A stretch of DNA of 23,401 nucleotides, taken from positions 1-23,401 of the forward strand of contig SYGW01000025.1 of assembly GCA_005800255.1 (NCBI GenBank), given 5' to 3'. The position numbers and the translations under genes were made by a program. The notes beneath the pieces are model-generated. The model made no database searches. It had not been told where the DNA came from and was given only the letters and a program-made list of their open reading frames with translations. This stretch comes from Nitrospiraceae bacterium. GTDB lineage: Bacteria > Nitrospirota > Nitrospiria > Nitrospirales > Nitrospiraceae. This document shows positions 21,547 through 23,401 of this stretch, piece after piece (the stretch's first letter is position 1; each line of letters starts with the position of its first letter).

Positions 21547-21549
21547 CCA

Positions 21550-23274
21550 CTAGACCTGGAACTGGGCGTCATACAACCGCGAATAGACTCCGCCTCGCCC
21601 GATCAAGGCCTCATGCGTCCCGTCTTCGACGACCTGGCCATGATCGACGACAATGATGCGGTCTACATCGTGGATCGTCGACAGCCGATGGGCGATGATG
21701 ATCGTCGTCCGTCCCTTGGTCAGCTCATTGAGGGCTTCCCGGATCTTCACCTCCGTTTCGGTATCGATATTCGAGGTGGCCTCGTCGAACAGGACGATGG
21801 GAGGATCTTTCAGGAGGACCCGCGCAATCGACACCCGCTGCCGCTGCCCGACTGACAGCTTGACGCCGCGCTCCCCGATCCAGGTATCATAGCCATCCGG
21901 AAGGGCCATGATAAATTCATGAGCGCGGGCGGCTTTGGCGGCGGCTTCCACCGCATCCTGCCCCGCCGACAGATTCCCATAGAGGATATTTTCTCGGACC
22001 GTGCCGTTAAACAAGAACGGCTCCTGCTGCACCAACCCGATCTGGCTTCGCAGAAAGTCCAACGGAAGCTCGCGGATATCGTATCCATCGATCGCCACTG
22101 ATCCCTCGGTAACATCGTAGAACCGTGGAATCAGCTTGAGCGTCGTGCTCTTCCCCGCCCCGCTCGGCCCGACCAACGCGACCCGTTCCCCGGCCCGTAC
22201 GGCAATACAGACATCCGTCAGAATCGGCACATCCGGCCGATAGTGGAACTTCACATGCTGAAAGGCCACTTCGCCCTTCAGCCGGTTCGGCGACGCCGCC
22301 AACCCTGGCCGATCATGGACGTCCGGGACTATATCGAGAATGTCGAACACGCGCTCGCTGGCCGCCAAGGCATGTTGCAACATGTGATTGACGGAGTGAA
22401 TTTGATTGATCGGCACGTAAAACAGCGCCAGATACGAGACGAACATCACGAGTTCGCCGACCGACAGATGCTGTTGAAGGACTTCGGCGACGCCAAACCA
22501 CAGCACCAGCGCCCCGCCAAAACTTCCGATCAGCGCCATGCCCGGCGAATAGAACGACCAGAGATACATCGCCTGCAGCGTCTCGTGGCGGCAGCGGTCG
22601 CTTTTTCGCGCAAACCGCTCCTGCTCATAGGATTGCCGGTTGAACCCCATCGTCTCGCGAATGCCGGCCAACGCATCCTGCAACAGCGCGTTGAGTTCCG
22701 CCGCCCCCTTGCGGATCGCCTGGTAATGGCCATGCACCCGCTTGGTAAACTCCGCAGCCCCGAGCACCAGCAGCGGGATCGGCAGCAAGGCCAACAGGGC
22801 CAATTTCCGATTGAGCCATAAGAGAACCGTCATGATCCCGATGAGGGTGAGACTGGCCGTAATGGTCTGCTCCAACCCGTCGACGAAAATCCGCTGCATA
22901 TGTTCGGTGTCGTTCAAGACCCGCGACATGATCTCGCCCGTAGGACGATTTTCGAAGAAGCTGATCGAGAGCCGCTGCAAAGCCGTAAACACCTGCACGT
23001 GCAGGTCGTGCACGACTTGCTGCTCCAACGAATTGTTCAAGCGGATGCGCATCGAACTGCAGAGATTGCGGAGCAGATAGGCCGCCACCAGTCCGCCGAA
23101 CACCCACGCCAGCAGCTCCGTGCGATGGGCGTGGATGACCTCGTCGATCAGCACCTTGATGAGCCACGCGGGAATCAGTTCGAAGGCCGTCGCCAAACCG
23201 GCAAAGAGGAAGGTGCCCGCCACCATAGACCGGTAGGGGCTGAGGTACTGCAGCACGCGTAAAAGGATTTTCAC
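21550..23274 (-). CDS. MsbA-like ABC exporter (fused membrane and ATPase domains)
   Basis: A 574-residue half-transporter that works as a homodimer in the inner membrane. The type-1 exporter membrane domain covers about 1-310, with hydrophobic segments near 18-42, 54-72, 137-175 and 245-290. The ATPase domain has Walker A GPSGAGKST (369-377), Q-loop VQQEPFLFNGT, signature LSVGQ (473-477), Walker B IVLFDE with Glu498, and switch His529. Length and order match MsbA, the lipid A-core flippase, but multidrug exporters look the same and no lpx or waa gene is recognisable here. The start codon is GTG 23274 with a weak upstream site. The preceding minus-strand gene ends 23 nt upstream, so an operon is likely. 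Confidence 0.9.
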   Translation of the reverse strand: MKILLRVLQYLSPYRSMVAGTFLFAGLATAFELIPAWLIKVLIDEVIHAHRTELLAWVFGGLVAAYLLRNLCSSMRIRLNNSLEQQVVHDLHVQVFTALQRLSISFFENRPTGEIMSRVLNDTEHMQRIFVDGLEQTITASLTLIGIMTVLLWLNRKLALLALLPIPLLVLGAAEFTKRVHGHYQAIRKGAAELNALLQDALAGIRETMGFNRQSYEQERFARKSDRCRHETLQAMYLWSFYSPGMALIGSFGGALVLWFGVAEVLQQHLSVGELVMFVSYLALFYVPINQIHSVNHMLQHALAASERVFDILDIVPDVHDRPGLAASPNRLKGEVAFQHVKFHYRPDVPILTDVCIAVRAGERVALVGPSGAGKSTTLKLIPRFYDVTEGSVAIDGYDIRELPLDFLRSQIGLVQQEPFLFNGTVRENILYGNLSAGQDAVEAAAKAARAHEFIMALPDGYDTWIGERGVKLSVGQRQRVSIARVLLKDPPIVLFDEATSNIDTETEVKIREALNELTKGRTTIIIAHRLSTIHDVDRIIVVDHGQVVEDGTHEALIGRGGVYSRLYDAQFQV

Positions 23275-23297
23275 AGGGACGGTCTATTCACGGCAGG

Positions 23298-23401
23298 TTA
23301 AATGACCGGGGTCGAGTCTTTTTGCCAATAGCGGCTGAACTCCGCGAGCTGCGTGAGCGTCGACATATCGGCCATCCGATCCAGGAACAGTTTACCGATC
23401 A
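23298..23401 (-). CDS. 3' end of an unidentified gene upstream of the ABC exporter
   Basis: The minus-strand frame is open from the window edge to TAA at 23300-23298, giving 33 residues, with the central part FLDRMADMSTLTQLAEFSRY and a C-terminal STPVI. Codon use looks coding and the position fits an operon with the exporter. The fragment is too short to name. Confidence 0.5.
   Translation of the reverse strand, partial: IGKLFLDRMADMSTLTQLAEFSRYWQKDSTPVI

Overview
The window looks like chromosomal DNA of a Nitrospira-type bacterium (Nitrospirota). This is an inference from moderately high GC, gene content (DUF3386 and DUF5069 proteins, many signal-peptide proteins, an SUMF1-like lipoprotein-type domain, JAMM/sulfur-carrier genes) and a dispersed palindromic repeat that I associate with such genomes. 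No search was run. No rRNA, tRNA, CRISPR array, transposase or phage gene was seen. No gene-free stretch exceeds about 300 bases.

Layout. 1-2198 (-): 5' part of metH, cobalamin-dependent methionine synthase, running off the left edge. 2350-3701 (+): two small exported or membrane proteins with SmpA/BamE-like motifs. 3719-4003 (-): a hypothetical protein. 4061-5700 (+): a translationally coupled pair, a heme-oxygenase-like diiron protein (TENA/PqqC/CADD superfamily) and an exported SUMF1-like protein. 5733-6283 (-): a zinc-ribbon FmdB protein and a small partner. 6354-7768 (+): a small hypothetical and HemW, followed at once by a 123-bp palindromic repeat. 7978-9278 (+): two hypotheticals and a divergent ClpS. 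9288-9671 (-): a Lys/Ala/Pro-tailed basic protein. 9908-11104 (+): DUF3386 and DUF5069 proteins. 11168-14886 (-): a compact five-gene operon (hypothetical, exported PLD-type nuclease, FAD monooxygenase, nucleotidyltransferase-like protein with lost catalytic Asp residues, TPM-domain membrane protein).

The centrepiece is 15037-20293 (+): thiS-like carrier, cysteine synthase, MoeB/ThiF E1 enzyme, threonine synthase, CysO-like carrier, NIL-domain protein, second MoeB/ThiF, JAMM (Mec+) protease. It starts behind a TTGACA promoter and is almost gap-free. It reads as a protein-thiocarboxylate route for sulfur amino acids: E1 enzymes activate the carrier C-termini, sulfide converts them to thiocarboxylates, PLP enzymes attach the sulfur to an amino-acid backbone, and the JAMM protease releases the product. 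Unusually it carries two carriers and two E1 enzymes. One carrier ends in Gly-Gly-Gly-Arg, so it should need trimming before use. Threonine synthase and a NIL protein hint at homocysteine as well as cysteine; metH lies 13 kb away.

20433-23401: an exported 112-residue protein (+), then on the minus strand two small Cys-rich proteins, an MsbA-like ABC exporter, and the 3' end of an unidentified gene. Two more copies of the palindromic repeat lie here, each touching or nearly touching a stop codon.
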